A stretch of DNA of 32,323 bases, from the IMG/VR virus record IMGVR_UViG_3300038427_000074, positions 1-32,323 of that record; one strand, 5' to 3'. Below are positions 14,595 to 21,756 of the stretch, one piece after another. Origin of the DNA: a virus. A program made the translations under genes and the position numbers. Position 1 is the first letter of the stretch. Every line of letters starts with the position of its first letter. The notes below the pieces were generated by a model. That model was not told the origin of the DNA. It searched no databases and saw only the letters and a program-made list of their open reading frames with translations.

Positions 14595-17311
14595 TATAGA
14601 TTTCCTGTCTTTATTTGATATTGTGATAGCTTATAATCAAACTCTTGAGCAACATATATCTTAGCTCTCTCTGCGAATTGTCTTACACTATGATTAGTAT
14701 ATCGTATTCTGTTCGGTTTGTCTATTTTTATTATCAGATCATCTATCAAATCGAAAATATTTAAGTATTCCTTATCCTTATGTAATCTTAATCCTCTTCC
14801 AATTGCTTGTAATATCTTACCTTTTTTCTTGTAATTGCTTGCCATGATAATGTTATGAAGATTCTTTACGTTGATTCCTCTAGCAAATACTCCATAACTT
14901 GCAATTAGAATGATATCATTTCGTAATTCAATCAAATTTCTAATATCTTCTCGTTCACTTATATCAATATCTCCATCCAGGTAGATGATCTTCTTATCTG
15001 GAAAATATTTAGTAACAATTTCTCGAATAATATATCCATGTTTTGCTTTTTTTGTAAATAAAACTAGACTGTTACCGTTGATATTAGAAATCAATTTACA
15101 AATAAACATGTTTCTTTCAACAGATTCATGAACCAAATCCATTTCTTTGTTATATCCTACAGTAGTTTCTTCTATTTCTGCACATTTTTTAGTTTCTTTT
15201 AGATATGGTTCAACGTTTTCTTTATAATTTTTCATCTTAATTTCTTCTGGATATACTAAACGAACTAGATTCAATTTCATTTGAGAAAGTTGACCAACAT
15301 CTTGAAGAGATTTATAGGTTGAATATGTTTTTATTGGACCTAAAGCACCAACAATAGTAAACCATTCGCATGTTCCTTCGTCAGGATAACTTCCAGAGCA
15401 TCCTATCCTGGTTGATGCATTGATACATGCTTTGGTAATCATTGAAATACATTTTGCGGCAGTTGTATCTGCTTCATCACATATCAAAACATCAAATCTT
15501 GCAAATTGTTCAAGATCAGTATATGTTGATTGCCATGTTGAAAAAATAATTTTTCTATCTGAATGTCTTTCTGTTCCTCCATATACTCTATCTACTTTAA
15601 TATCTACTTCTTCCCATCCATAATTTCGGAAGTCAGATATCAATTGTTCTACAAGTTGAATTTGATTTACTATAACAACAATTTGTTTATCATATTGTTC
15701 AAACCATCTAATAATCATATATAATATAGCTGATTTTCCACTATTATGAGTTATCATTCCTCCGTTAGTAATATAAAGATTGTCTTCTACTTGAATTCCA
15801 TAATAATTTCCACTATATCCATCATATTCAACATCAAATTTACTTCTATATGGATCAATTCTGGTTAGTGATTCTTTAAAACTTCTTTTTCTGAGAATAC
15901 GAACAGGAATTTTTCTTATATTACCCATCAATAATACTTGATAATAATTTCTATCATATTTCTTGTTATATTTTGTTCTGGTTGAACATACTATGCCTAA
16001 AGATATAGATAATCGTTTAACATCATCTCTTAACTGTTTTGATTTGAACGTTAATTCATATGCCGTTCCGTTTGCTAAATGACCATCACTATCTATCAAT
16101 CCTGCCAGTACATCTAATCTATAATCTATTGAAGTTGTGAATATAGGTTCAGGGATGAATCTATCAGCACATTTTACATTTTTTTTAGAATTGCTTGAAA
16201 AAATTATACCCATTTTTTCAAATTCTTTGAATATCACGTTTCTATTTTTTCCTACTCCCTGTCCTTTGGTTCCTATACATCCTTTTATATCAAAATGTAA
16301 ATTATCTTTTGTTATTACTTCACATTCTAACATATTTGCTTGTATATATATTTCTTTTTGAGATTCTATATCTTCATTTGTAACTTGACACGAATAAGTA
16401 CTACCATCTCCTAAATACAAACCTATAAAATAAGGAGTCAGTTTTATATAACTTAAATCAGTTTCATGTTCAAAGTTCAATTCTTTATCATTATAGAAGA
16501 TGTTTGCTATATGTTTAAAAGTTTTCTTGGATTCTATATATGTTTTCACTTCCATATTTTGAATATAATGTTTATCACCTTTTGTTATAGAATATGGTTT
16601 ACTATAATCAGATCGTTTTAATGGTAAAATATGATTTTCGTTTACAGTTATACTATCTCTATTGTTTTTAGGAATGATTTTACAAAGTTTATCCTGTCCA
16701 GTAAACGTATTTAAAACTTTTTTGAACCTTCCGTCTTCTCCAAATACATATTCTCCTATTGTAATATCTTCTACTTTCTTCCATATTCCGGTATTCATCA
16801 AAATCATATCACCAGCTTTATGACAACCAGTTACTGAACCAATATTTAAGACCTTATACTTGATTGCTTCATATGCTGCCTGTAACTGGAAATCTCTCGT
16901 AACTAATGGATTACCATCATCATCTTTCAAATGAAGTCTCTGAACGAATTCTAGGAAGTCCTGGTATACAATCTCTTCTTTGTTTCTGTACGTAGAAGAG
17001 ATCGAATATCCTCCAGCTTTAGCAAACTGTGAAATTTTGAAATACAATCCGACAGGAAGATAGTTTTTATAGATATCAAAGAAGTAGATTTTTCCATTCC
17101 ATTTTCTATTTCCTTGTGTGTCTCGTTGTTTATACTTCGGAGAAAATTGATAATTAGGAGCTAGGGCAGAGAAATACTTATAAAGTTCTCTTGATATTTC
17201 ATGAGAACAGTCTACAAATAAAGTACTTTCGTTAACCTTTGATAAAACTATATCAGTCTTCAGATGATGTTTCTCCTCTACAACTTTTACAAAGAGTTTT
17301 TTCTCCATCAT
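14594..17311 (-). CDS. uvsW: UvsW-type recombination helicase, interrupted by an intein
   Basis: The precursor has about 905 residues; removing a 361-residue intein leaves about 544, near the 503 of T4 UvsW. The extein shows the UvsW N-terminal DNA-binding domain (SPKYKQRD..WNGKIYFFD), Walker A (TG-[intein]-SGKS), the DEAD-like box ICDEAD, GCSGSYPDEG, the ASYGVFARGINVKNLHN motif V and the IGRGLRLH motif VI. UvsW unwinds R-loops and branched DNA and helps switch T4 to recombination-primed replication. The start is uncertain: ATG 17311 has weak upstream support, whereas CTG 17263, nine bases after AGAGGAG, aligns with T4's first residue. It follows uvsY and two zinc microproteins. Confidence 0.92.
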   Translation of the reverse strand: MMEKKLFVKVVEEKHHLKTDIVLSKVNESTLFVDCSHEISRELYKYFSALAPNYQFSPKYKQRDTQGNRKWNGKIYFFDIYKNYLPVGLYFKISQFAKAGGYSISSTYRNKEEIVYQDFLEFVQRLHLKDDDGNPLVTRDFQLQAAYEAIKYKVLNIGSVTGCHKAGDMILMNTGIWKKVEDITIGEYVFGEDGRFKKVLNTFTGQDKLCKIIPKNNRDSITVNENHILPLKRSDYSKPYSITKGDKHYIQNMEVKTYIESKKTFKHIANIFYNDKELNFEHETDLSYIKLTPYFIGLYLGDGSTYSCQVTNEDIESQKEIYIQANMLECEVITKDNLHFDIKGCIGTKGQGVGKNRNVIFKEFEKMGIIFSSNSKKNVKCADRFIPEPIFTTSIDYRLDVLAGLIDSDGHLANGTAYELTFKSKQLRDDVKRLSISLGIVCSTRTKYNKKYDRNYYQVLLMGNIRKIPVRILRKRSFKESLTRIDPYRSKFDVEYDGYSGNYYGIQVEDNLYITNGGMITHNSGKSAILYMIIRWFEQYDKQIVVIVNQIQLVEQLISDFRNYGWEEVDIKVDRVYGGTERHSDRKIIFSTWQSTYTDLEQFARFDVLICDEADTTAAKCISMITKACINASTRIGCSGSYPDEGTCEWFTIVGALGPIKTYSTYKSLQDVGQLSQMKLNLVRLVYPEEIKMKNYKENVEPYLKETKKCAEIEETTVGYNKEMDLVHESVERNMFICKLISNINGNSLVLFTKKAKHGYIIREIVTKYFPDKKIIYLDGDIDISEREDIRNLIELRNDIILIASYGVFARGINVKNLHNIIMASNYKKKGKILQAIGRGLRLHKDKEYLNIFDLIDDLIIKIDKPNRIRYTNHSVRQFAERAKIYVAQEFDYKLSQYQIKTGNL
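15743..16825 (-). other. Intein with LAGLIDADG endonuclease domain
   Basis: A 361-residue in-frame insert starts with Cys (CHKAGDMILMNTG, block A) and ends ITHN directly before Ser of the extein (block G and +1 nucleophile). Block B is TVNENHILPL with its catalytic His; block F is YYGIQVEDNLYITNGGM. Between them lie two LAGLIDADG motifs: YFIGLYLGDGS and VLAGLIDSDGH. All residues needed for self-splicing and for DNA cleavage appear present. The insertion is between GSVTG and SGKS, that is, inside the Walker A loop, so the helicase is inactive until splicing. Confidence 0.95.
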
Positions 17312-17360
17312 ATTGTAAATCTTCACTATCCCCACACCAATCACAACCAAACATTATCAT
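17253..17360 (-). CDS. Zinc-ribbon microprotein (35 aa)
   Basis: A 35-residue protein (starts MIMFGCDWCGDSED) with CDWC and CKSC pairs spaced as a minimal zinc ribbon. It has a strong ribosome-binding site (GGGGAG six bases before ATG), and its ATG overlaps the stop of the preceding 47-residue gene. It overlaps the 5' end of uvsW; if uvsW starts at CTG 17263 the overlap is only about 11 bases. Function unknown. Confidence 0.72.
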   Translation of the reverse strand: MIMFGCDWCGDSEDLQYDGEKTLCKSCRGETSSED

Positions 17361-17500
17361 GTATTACTCCCCGATCCTTCGTATTGAATATGAGGACATT
17401 TATAGAATCGTTTATCTTTCTTGATTATCTGAACACATATAAGCATGTACTTATTTATACTAGTTAATTCTACCTTATGATAAGGACAAATAGGTTTCAT
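17357..17500 (-). CDS. Zinc-binding microprotein (47 aa)
   Basis: A 47-residue protein with CPYH, a central Cys and CPH, suggesting one zinc site (starts MKPICPYHKVEL). It begins three bases after the uvsY stop and its own stop overlaps the next ATG (ATGA). The ribosome-binding site is weak, so coupling to uvsY is likely. Function unknown. Confidence 0.62.
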   Translation of the reverse strand: MKPICPYHKVELTSINKYMLICVQIIKKDKRFYKCPHIQYEGSGSNT

Positions 17501-17502
17501 TT

Positions 17503-17949
17503 CTATTTACCATTAAGGAATTTTTGATATTCCAACCAGTTTTGAACCTGAAAAGCTTTTCCTTCGAGTGCTTTCTTAACTGAATCACAAAAATTCTTTA
17601 TATCCCATGTTCTTTTTGAAGATAGAAAAAGATTTGAATATGAAGGATCAGATTCTATAAAACAATCCAGGTATTCTTTACATGTTATTGAAGAACTATA
17701 TTCCTTTTTATAGAAATTATGTAACTCTGTCCATTTCTTCTTTCTTTTGATATCTATCATATCTGCTTTTTTCTTAAATTCATTACTTTTCTTTATCCAA
17801 TACAGAATATGATTTGTATTTTGATAATTAGATTCCATATGTTCTTTATCAAAATTACAATGTATATCTGCTTTTAGTATAAGTTCTTTTTCTATATCAT
17901 CTATTTTTACTAAAGTAGTTGATGTATATTCTTCTTCTATATCTTCCAT
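17503..17949 (-). CDS. uvsY: UvsY-type recombination mediator
   Basis: A 148-residue, charged, helical protein close to the length of T4 UvsY (137). The order of features matches: IDDIEKELILKADI at the start (compare LEDLQEELKKDVFI), a lysine-rich helix (ADMIDIKRKKKWTELHNFY), and a C-terminal FCDSVKKALEGKAFQVQNWLEYQKFLNGK segment resembling the end of T4 UvsY. UvsY helps load the UvsX recombinase onto single-stranded DNA covered by gp32. Its place just upstream of uvsW is as in T4. It is the first gene of the minus-strand operon, behind an early promoter, with AGAGGA as ribosome-binding site. Confidence 0.82.
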   Translation of the reverse strand: MEDIEEEYTSTTLVKIDDIEKELILKADIHCNFDKEHMESNYQNTNHILYWIKKSNEFKKKADMIDIKRKKKWTELHNFYKKEYSSSITCKEYLDCFIESDPSYSNLFLSSKRTWDIKNFCDSVKKALEGKAFQVQNWLEYQKFLNGK

Positions 17950-17987
17950 ATTATTATTCCTCTATTCTTTTTTATTTGCTTTCTTTA

Positions 17988-18023
17988 TATTTATATGCTA
18001 TCATACTTCTATATATAAGTCTA
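17988..18023 (-). promoter_or_regulatory. Promoter of the uvsY-uvsW operon (early, with overlapping late motif)
   Basis: Minus strand: TAGACT (18023-18018), 17-base spacer ending ATGA, TAGCAT (18000-17995). TATAAATA (17995-17988) adjoins the -10, the same tandem arrangement seen at the ferritin-like gene. Confidence 0.75.
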
Positions 18024-18241
18024 TTATTATTTTTACTATATATAAGTACTTAATATTATTATAGTATTATAGTAACTATAGTATAATATAACTATAGAAA
18101 TATAGTAATAGTTAACTATAGTAATATATAGATTATTATATAGTAGAAAGGCATTCAGGGTAGACCTTGTGCAGCGGCACAATTGCAAGTGTAGCATTTT
18201 TTTGGAACCATGTCAAATCTTTTTTATAAAAAATTTTTTAG
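18024..18241. other. AT-rich divergent intergenic region with repeats and hairpins
   Basis: Together with its flanking promoters this is the only gap over 300 bases (17,950-18,289). From 18,030 to 18,145 it is almost pure A/T with ACTATAG repeated three times among many TATAG/TAGTA near-repeats. Then come a GC-rich hairpin TTGTGC-AGCG-GCACAA (18167-18182), a T7 run, and a long imperfect inverted repeat (GGAACCATG near 18200 with CATGGTTTC near 18254) enclosing TTTTTTATAAAAAA. I see no gene in it. It separates the leftward and rightward gene blocks and could hold a replication origin or operator sites. Confidence 0.5.
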
Positions 18242-18271
18242 TTGACAACTGGCATGGTTTCATGGTAGTAT
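18242..18271 (+). promoter_or_regulatory. Early-type promoter of the phosphatase/RNA-ligase operon
   Basis: TTGACA (18242-18247), 18-base spacer ending ATGG, TAGTAT (18266-18271). The -35 lies inside the long inverted repeat of the adjoining intergenic region. Confidence 0.75.
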
Positions 18272-18289
18272 CAAGAAATAGGAGAACAA

Positions 18290-18754
18290 ATGATTGGAAA
18301 GATTCTGACAGTACCAAAAGCAGATGTAATAGCAAACAAGGAATACTATGAAAAAGAAGATAACTTATTGATTTCGATTATGTCTAGCTATAGACCACCG
18401 ATATTTGAAAAGGATACAGATCGAACTATTACCTTGTTTTTTGACGATGTGTATCCGTGTCATTGGGTATATTCAAAACAAAAAGATAAATATCCATACA
18501 AATTTTGTTCTTCAGAAGATGCTAAAAAGATTGTTAAATTCATCCAAAGACATAGTAGATCGAACAAAAAAGAAACTTTACAGATTCAATGTACTCTTGG
18601 AATTTACAGATCAGGAGCAGTTGCTCGATATGCTTTGAAATATTCCAGGATGAATATTGAGGATTTTCATAGACTAAATAAGAAGATCAGCCCAAACGAA
18701 TGGGTTTTGGATAAGCTGGTCGAAGCTGAGTTTGAATTGAAAGGTAAACAATGA
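18290..18754 (+). CDS. Tyrosine/dual-specificity phosphatase-like protein
   Basis: A 154-residue protein with a CX5R phosphate-binding loop: CTLGIYRSGA, Cys at 101 and Arg at 107, followed by a helix, as in cysteine-based phosphatases. An upstream FFDDVYP segment could hold the general-acid Asp. Members of this superfamily remove phosphate from Tyr, Ser/Thr, RNA 5' ends or lipids, so the substrate is open. Ribosome-binding site AGGAGAACAA. It is the first gene of the plus-strand operon and overlaps the next phosphatase gene by ATGA. Confidence 0.75.
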   Translation: MIGKILTVPKADVIANKEYYEKEDNLLISIMSSYRPPIFEKDTDRTITLFFDDVYPCHWVYSKQKDKYPYKFCSSEDAKKIVKFIQRHSRSNKKETLQIQCTLGIYRSGAVARYALKYSRMNIEDFHRLNKKISPNEWVLDKLVEAEFELKGKQ

Positions 18755-19464
18755 GATACGCTTTATCAGACTTGCATGGATGTAGAAATACATTCCATCG
18801 AGCCTTAAAAGAAATTGAATTCACGAAACAAGATACTCTTATAATCGTAGGAGATATCTATGATCGTGGACCTGACTGTAAAGGAATCATAGATGATGTT
18901 CTAGTTCTTCAACGTCAAGGATATAATATCGTCATGACAATAGGAAATCATGAAATATTTGCACTTGAAGCTACTAAAGGCGAAGGTATCTATAAGATGT
19001 GGATAGGTCAAGGAGGAGCTAAAACTCTTTTGTCATATGGAATAACCGATCCATACAAAGATTGGACAGCATTTCAAAAAGCAATTCCTGATAGACATTG
19101 GGAGTTTCTGGATAATTTACCTAACATTTATGAACTGGAGGATTATGTTTTTGTTCATGCTGGATTGGATTTTAAGCTCGACAATCCATTAACAGAAACA
19201 CCAGAAGATTTTATGTTATGGGAAAGAAACGGATGGGTAAATTTTGACCAAAAGAAAATAGGAAATAGAATGTTGGTAGTCGGGCATACACCTACCAGCA
19301 AACAAAACATAATAGCTTCTCTGGATACCGGATTGATCAATATTGATCGTGGTTGTATATTCAAAGGTGCTGATTATAATCATCTTGCTGTTTTGAATTT
19401 AGATACAAAATGGTTCAGGTTCATAAAAAATATAGACGAAATCAACACAACACTCTACATGTAA
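18751..19464 (+). CDS. Lambda-type metallophosphatase
   Basis: A 237-residue metallophosphatase of the lambda/PP2A type with every signature motif: SDLHG (residues 6-10), VGDIYDRGPD, GNHE, and VVGHTPT near the C-terminus. Close in length to lambda phosphatase (221). Such enzymes act on phosphoserine, phosphothreonine or phosphotyrosine, and relatives within bacterial Pnkp RNA-repair enzymes remove 2',3'-cyclic phosphate from RNA ends. Translationally coupled to the CX5R phosphatase before it and followed by RNA ligases, so an RNA-repair role is possible. Confidence 0.9.
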   Translation: MRYALSDLHGCRNTFHRALKEIEFTKQDTLIIVGDIYDRGPDCKGIIDDVLVLQRQGYNIVMTIGNHEIFALEATKGEGIYKMWIGQGGAKTLLSYGITDPYKDWTAFQKAIPDRHWEFLDNLPNIYELEDYVFVHAGLDFKLDNPLTETPEDFMLWERNGWVNFDQKKIGNRMLVVGHTPTSKQNIIASLDTGLINIDRGCIFKGADYNHLAVLNLDTKWFRFIKNIDEINTTLYM

Positions 19465-19474
19465 AGGGGAATAC

Positions 19475-19714
19475 ATGAACGGAATGCCAAAATGTACTAA
19501 AAAGAAAATAGGTTCTGAATATGATGCAAGGATCATAAAAGAACGAATGGAACTCAAAGAAAAAGAACTGTTCAAATACTATTTTCATGATGAATGCAAT
19601 TGCTGGCATATTGCTCATCTAGTTTCGAAACATAAAGTATCACAGATGTTGAACGATAATTATATCAAACCTTGGACAAAAACTATCAAATATAGCAAGG
19701 AGAACCAAAAATGA
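19475..19714 (+). CDS. Hypothetical protein (79 aa)
   Basis: A 79-residue, lysine-rich protein with a His/Cys patch (HDECNCWHIAH) that might bind metal. AAAGGGGAA precedes the ATG and its stop overlaps the RNA ligase start (AAAATGA). No family recognised; the operon position suggests it works with the ligase or phosphatase. Confidence 0.72.
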   Translation: MNGMPKCTKKKIGSEYDARIIKERMELKEKELFKYYFHDECNCWHIAHLVSKHKVSQMLNDNYIKPWTKTIKYSKENQK

Positions 19715-20844
19715 ACGAAATTTTAAACGAAGTTGAATGTTGTGAAGTAACCGACAGACTTGAACTTGCTGTTGTGAAACGAGTAAAAAGTCTTGAACTT
19801 ATTCCAAACAAAGATCGGATTGAACTGGTGCATCTTGATGATTGTGGATTCACTTTCATTTGTGAGAAAGGACATCAAGTAGGCGATCTTGTTGTCTATG
19901 TAAAATATGATAGTGTACTTCCTAAGATCGAACTGTTCGATTTTATGGCAGACTTCAAATATAGAGTGAAAGCAAAATCATTCACCGAGAAAGATGATGA
20001 TGGAGTAGTTGTAAAGAAAATCTATTCTCAAGGAATTATACTTCCTCTTCATTTAGTAGAAATGTTTGTTGTATCAAAATGTGCATCAGAAGGTTTTATG
20101 GACATTCAAGAAACAGCATCTAAATTTATTGAAGGATCAGACCTTACAGAAGCACTTGGAGTAACAAAATACATTCCTCCAGTTATGACAGGAGCAGGTT
20201 CTGGTTTTGGTGAAATGAGATGTAAAGGAACTTTTCCTACTCATATTTTATCTAAGACAGACGAAACTACTCTTGCTTCTAAGACCAGAGCATTAGAAGA
20301 ACTTAGAGGCAAAGCGGTATATATTACCTTGAAGATTGAAGGAAGTTCAGGAACATCTTATGTTGATGATGCTACAAGAGAAATGATTGTATGTTCCAGA
20401 AACAATATGATTTCAGAAACTGAAACTTGTAAATTCTGGATTGCTGCAAGAAAATATAATTTGAGTGAAATTCTTTTTAAAGAACCGTGGTTAGCTCTTC
20501 AGTGGGAACTTTATGGAAGCGGAATTCAAAAGAACAAACTTAAGATTGATGGTGTTGATCTTGCGATTTTTAATATGATTAACAAACATAATCGTAAAAG
20601 ATTGTCATATTATAATATGCTCGATTTGAGAGATATGTATAATCTTCCTCTTGTTCCGTTTATAGATCGTATTGAAAATTTTGATATGTCATTCAATGAA
20701 CTCCAGGAACTTGCTGATGTTCAGAAATATGCTTCTGGAGAGGATGCAGAAGGAATTGTAATTCGTCCTGTAGAACCTTTCTATTCTAATGTTCTGAAAG
20801 AAGATTGGAGCGTTAAGGTAATAAACAGAAACTACCATTTATGA
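19711..20844 (+). CDS. RNA ligase, DRB0094 (Rnl5) type
   Basis: A 377-residue protein combining an N-terminal OB-like domain (residues about 20-150, VKRVKSLELIPNKDRIELV...) with a nucleotidyltransferase domain. The nucleotidyl-Lys motif is TLKIEGSS (Lys208); motif IV is EGIVIRP and motif V WSVKVIN at the very C-terminus. This order, with the OB domain first, matches the Deinococcus DRB0094-type RNA ligases, which seal 3'-OH/5'-PO4 nicks in RNA. The last 32 bases overlap a convergent homing gene, so the final residues after motif V may have been altered by that insertion. Confidence 0.88.
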   Translation: MNEILNEVECCEVTDRLELAVVKRVKSLELIPNKDRIELVHLDDCGFTFICEKGHQVGDLVVYVKYDSVLPKIELFDFMADFKYRVKAKSFTEKDDDGVVVKKIYSQGIILPLHLVEMFVVSKCASEGFMDIQETASKFIEGSDLTEALGVTKYIPPVMTGAGSGFGEMRCKGTFPTHILSKTDETTLASKTRALEELRGKAVYITLKIEGSSGTSYVDDATREMIVCSRNNMISETETCKFWIAARKYNLSEILFKEPWLALQWELYGSGIQKNKLKIDGVDLAIFNMINKHNRKRLSYYNMLDLRDMYNLPLVPFIDRIENFDMSFNELQELADVQKYASGEDAEGIVIRPVEPFYSNVLKEDWSVKVINRNYHL

Positions 20845-21532
20845 TAGTTCGACAGTTGTTATTGTGATATCTCGTACAAGTACTTATAGACATAGTTTTA
20901 CCACAATAAATACATGTCGATGTACGGGAAAGTGCCAGAGATATTTTCTGTTTAGATTCGATAGAATGTGTACTTCCTATACGTTTAGATGTTCTGTTTT
21001 GTATATGTTCTAAAGTTTGTTTTTTACCAGCATTATTTTTACCACCTTTACAATATCGACCTTTTACCAATTGAGGTTGTTTACCTTCGGTATATTGTTT
21101 AGCCATAGTTTTAGAATGTTTTTGTTTTCGTTCATCGGTCCATGATAATTTTTGTTTCTTTGATATTTTTTCTTTAAATTCTATATTTTGCCATCGTGCT
21201 TTGGTTTTGTTGGATAGTATTTTTCTAGTTGTATTATCTAACAATCCAAAACCTTTACGTTTATAGTAACATACTTTATTAATACATAAAGGACTGTTCA
21301 AATATATTTCTATCAATTGTTGTTCGAATATGAAAGCATCTTCTTTTACCAAAGTTTCTAGTAAAATTTCTTTAGAAACTTGTATTCGATTGTTAATTTT
21401 AAGTTTAACTGTTTTAGAACTGGAAAAATATTTTACTAGAAGGTCTTTATCAGGAGCACATATGCTTCCACGATATCCATAGTAAAAAGTACCATCGCTA
21501 AATGTTAATTTATAAACGTACCAATGTTTCAT
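20813..21532 (-). CDS. GIY-YIG homing endonuclease with zinc-finger tail
   Basis: A 239-residue protein on the opposite strand to its neighbours. The N-terminus reads WYVYKLTFSDGTFYYGYRG, the GIY-YIG core, with a conserved Glu in FEQQLIEIYL. The middle is basic (NUMOD-like), and the C-terminus has a CIYCG...H...C zinc finger. It lies between two RNA ligase genes and overlaps the end of the first. A late promoter TATAAATA stands 20 bases before its AAAAGGAT ribosome-binding site, but I see no masking hairpin here. Confidence 0.87.
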   Translation of the reverse strand: MKHWYVYKLTFSDGTFYYGYRGSICAPDKDLLVKYFSSSKTVKLKINNRIQVSKEILLETLVKEDAFIFEQQLIEIYLNSPLCINKVCYYKRKGFGLLDNTTRKILSNKTKARWQNIEFKEKISKKQKLSWTDERKQKHSKTMAKQYTEGKQPQLVKGRYCKGGKNNAGKKQTLEHIQNRTSKRIGSTHSIESKQKISLALSRTSTCIYCGKTMSISTCTRYHNNNCRTIINGSFCLLP

Positions 21533-21551
21533 GATATTATCCTTTTATTTT

Positions 21552-21559
21552 TATTTATA
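21552..21559 (-). promoter_or_regulatory. Late promoter of the GIY-YIG gene
   Basis: TATAAATA on the minus strand, 20 bases upstream of the start codon at 21532, in an AT-rich leader. Consistent with late expression of the homing gene. Confidence 0.6.
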
Positions 21560-21594
21560 AAATTTTTATTAATCGCAACTACAAACTTTAGTAG

Positions 21595-21623
21595 TTGACT
21601 TTAATTTATATTTATGTTATGAT
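21595..21623 (+). promoter_or_regulatory. Early-type promoter of the second RNA ligase
   Basis: TTGACT (21595-21600), 17-base spacer ending ATGT, TATGAT (21618-21623). The -35 overlaps the right arm of a small AACTAC/GTAGTT hairpin (21578-21597). Confidence 0.82.
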
Positions 21624-21648
21624 GTTTATCAAAGGAGAATTTTAAACA

Positions 21649-21756
21649 ATGTTAAAAATACAAATTATAGGTTGGAGTATTATAGGTGGAATAATTATAA
21701 CGGGGATTGGGTGTCGTGCTCTAGCAATGTTGATACACAATGGTTATATATGTTAA
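21649..21756 (+). CDS. Possible small membrane peptide (35 aa)
   Basis: A 35-residue hydrophobic peptide (starts MLKIQIIGWSII, then GGIIITGIG) that would span the membrane once. It is the first ATG after the promoter, with AAAGGAG 11 bases upstream, a long spacing. Its end overlaps the RNA ligase start by seven bases, so it could couple ligase translation. Its alternative is an untranslated leader. Confidence 0.45.
   Translation: MLKIQIIGWSIIGGIIITGIGCRALAMLIHNGYIC

Noticed and set aside
17452-17459. Minus-strand TATAAATA inside the 47-residue zinc microprotein
   Set aside because: It lies in a coding region with no spaced gene start that it would uniquely serve; treated as chance.
18030-18145. 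CRISPR-like or iterated repeat array
   Set aside because: The ACTATAG units are short, irregularly spaced and part of general A/T low complexity; there are no spacers and no cas genes.
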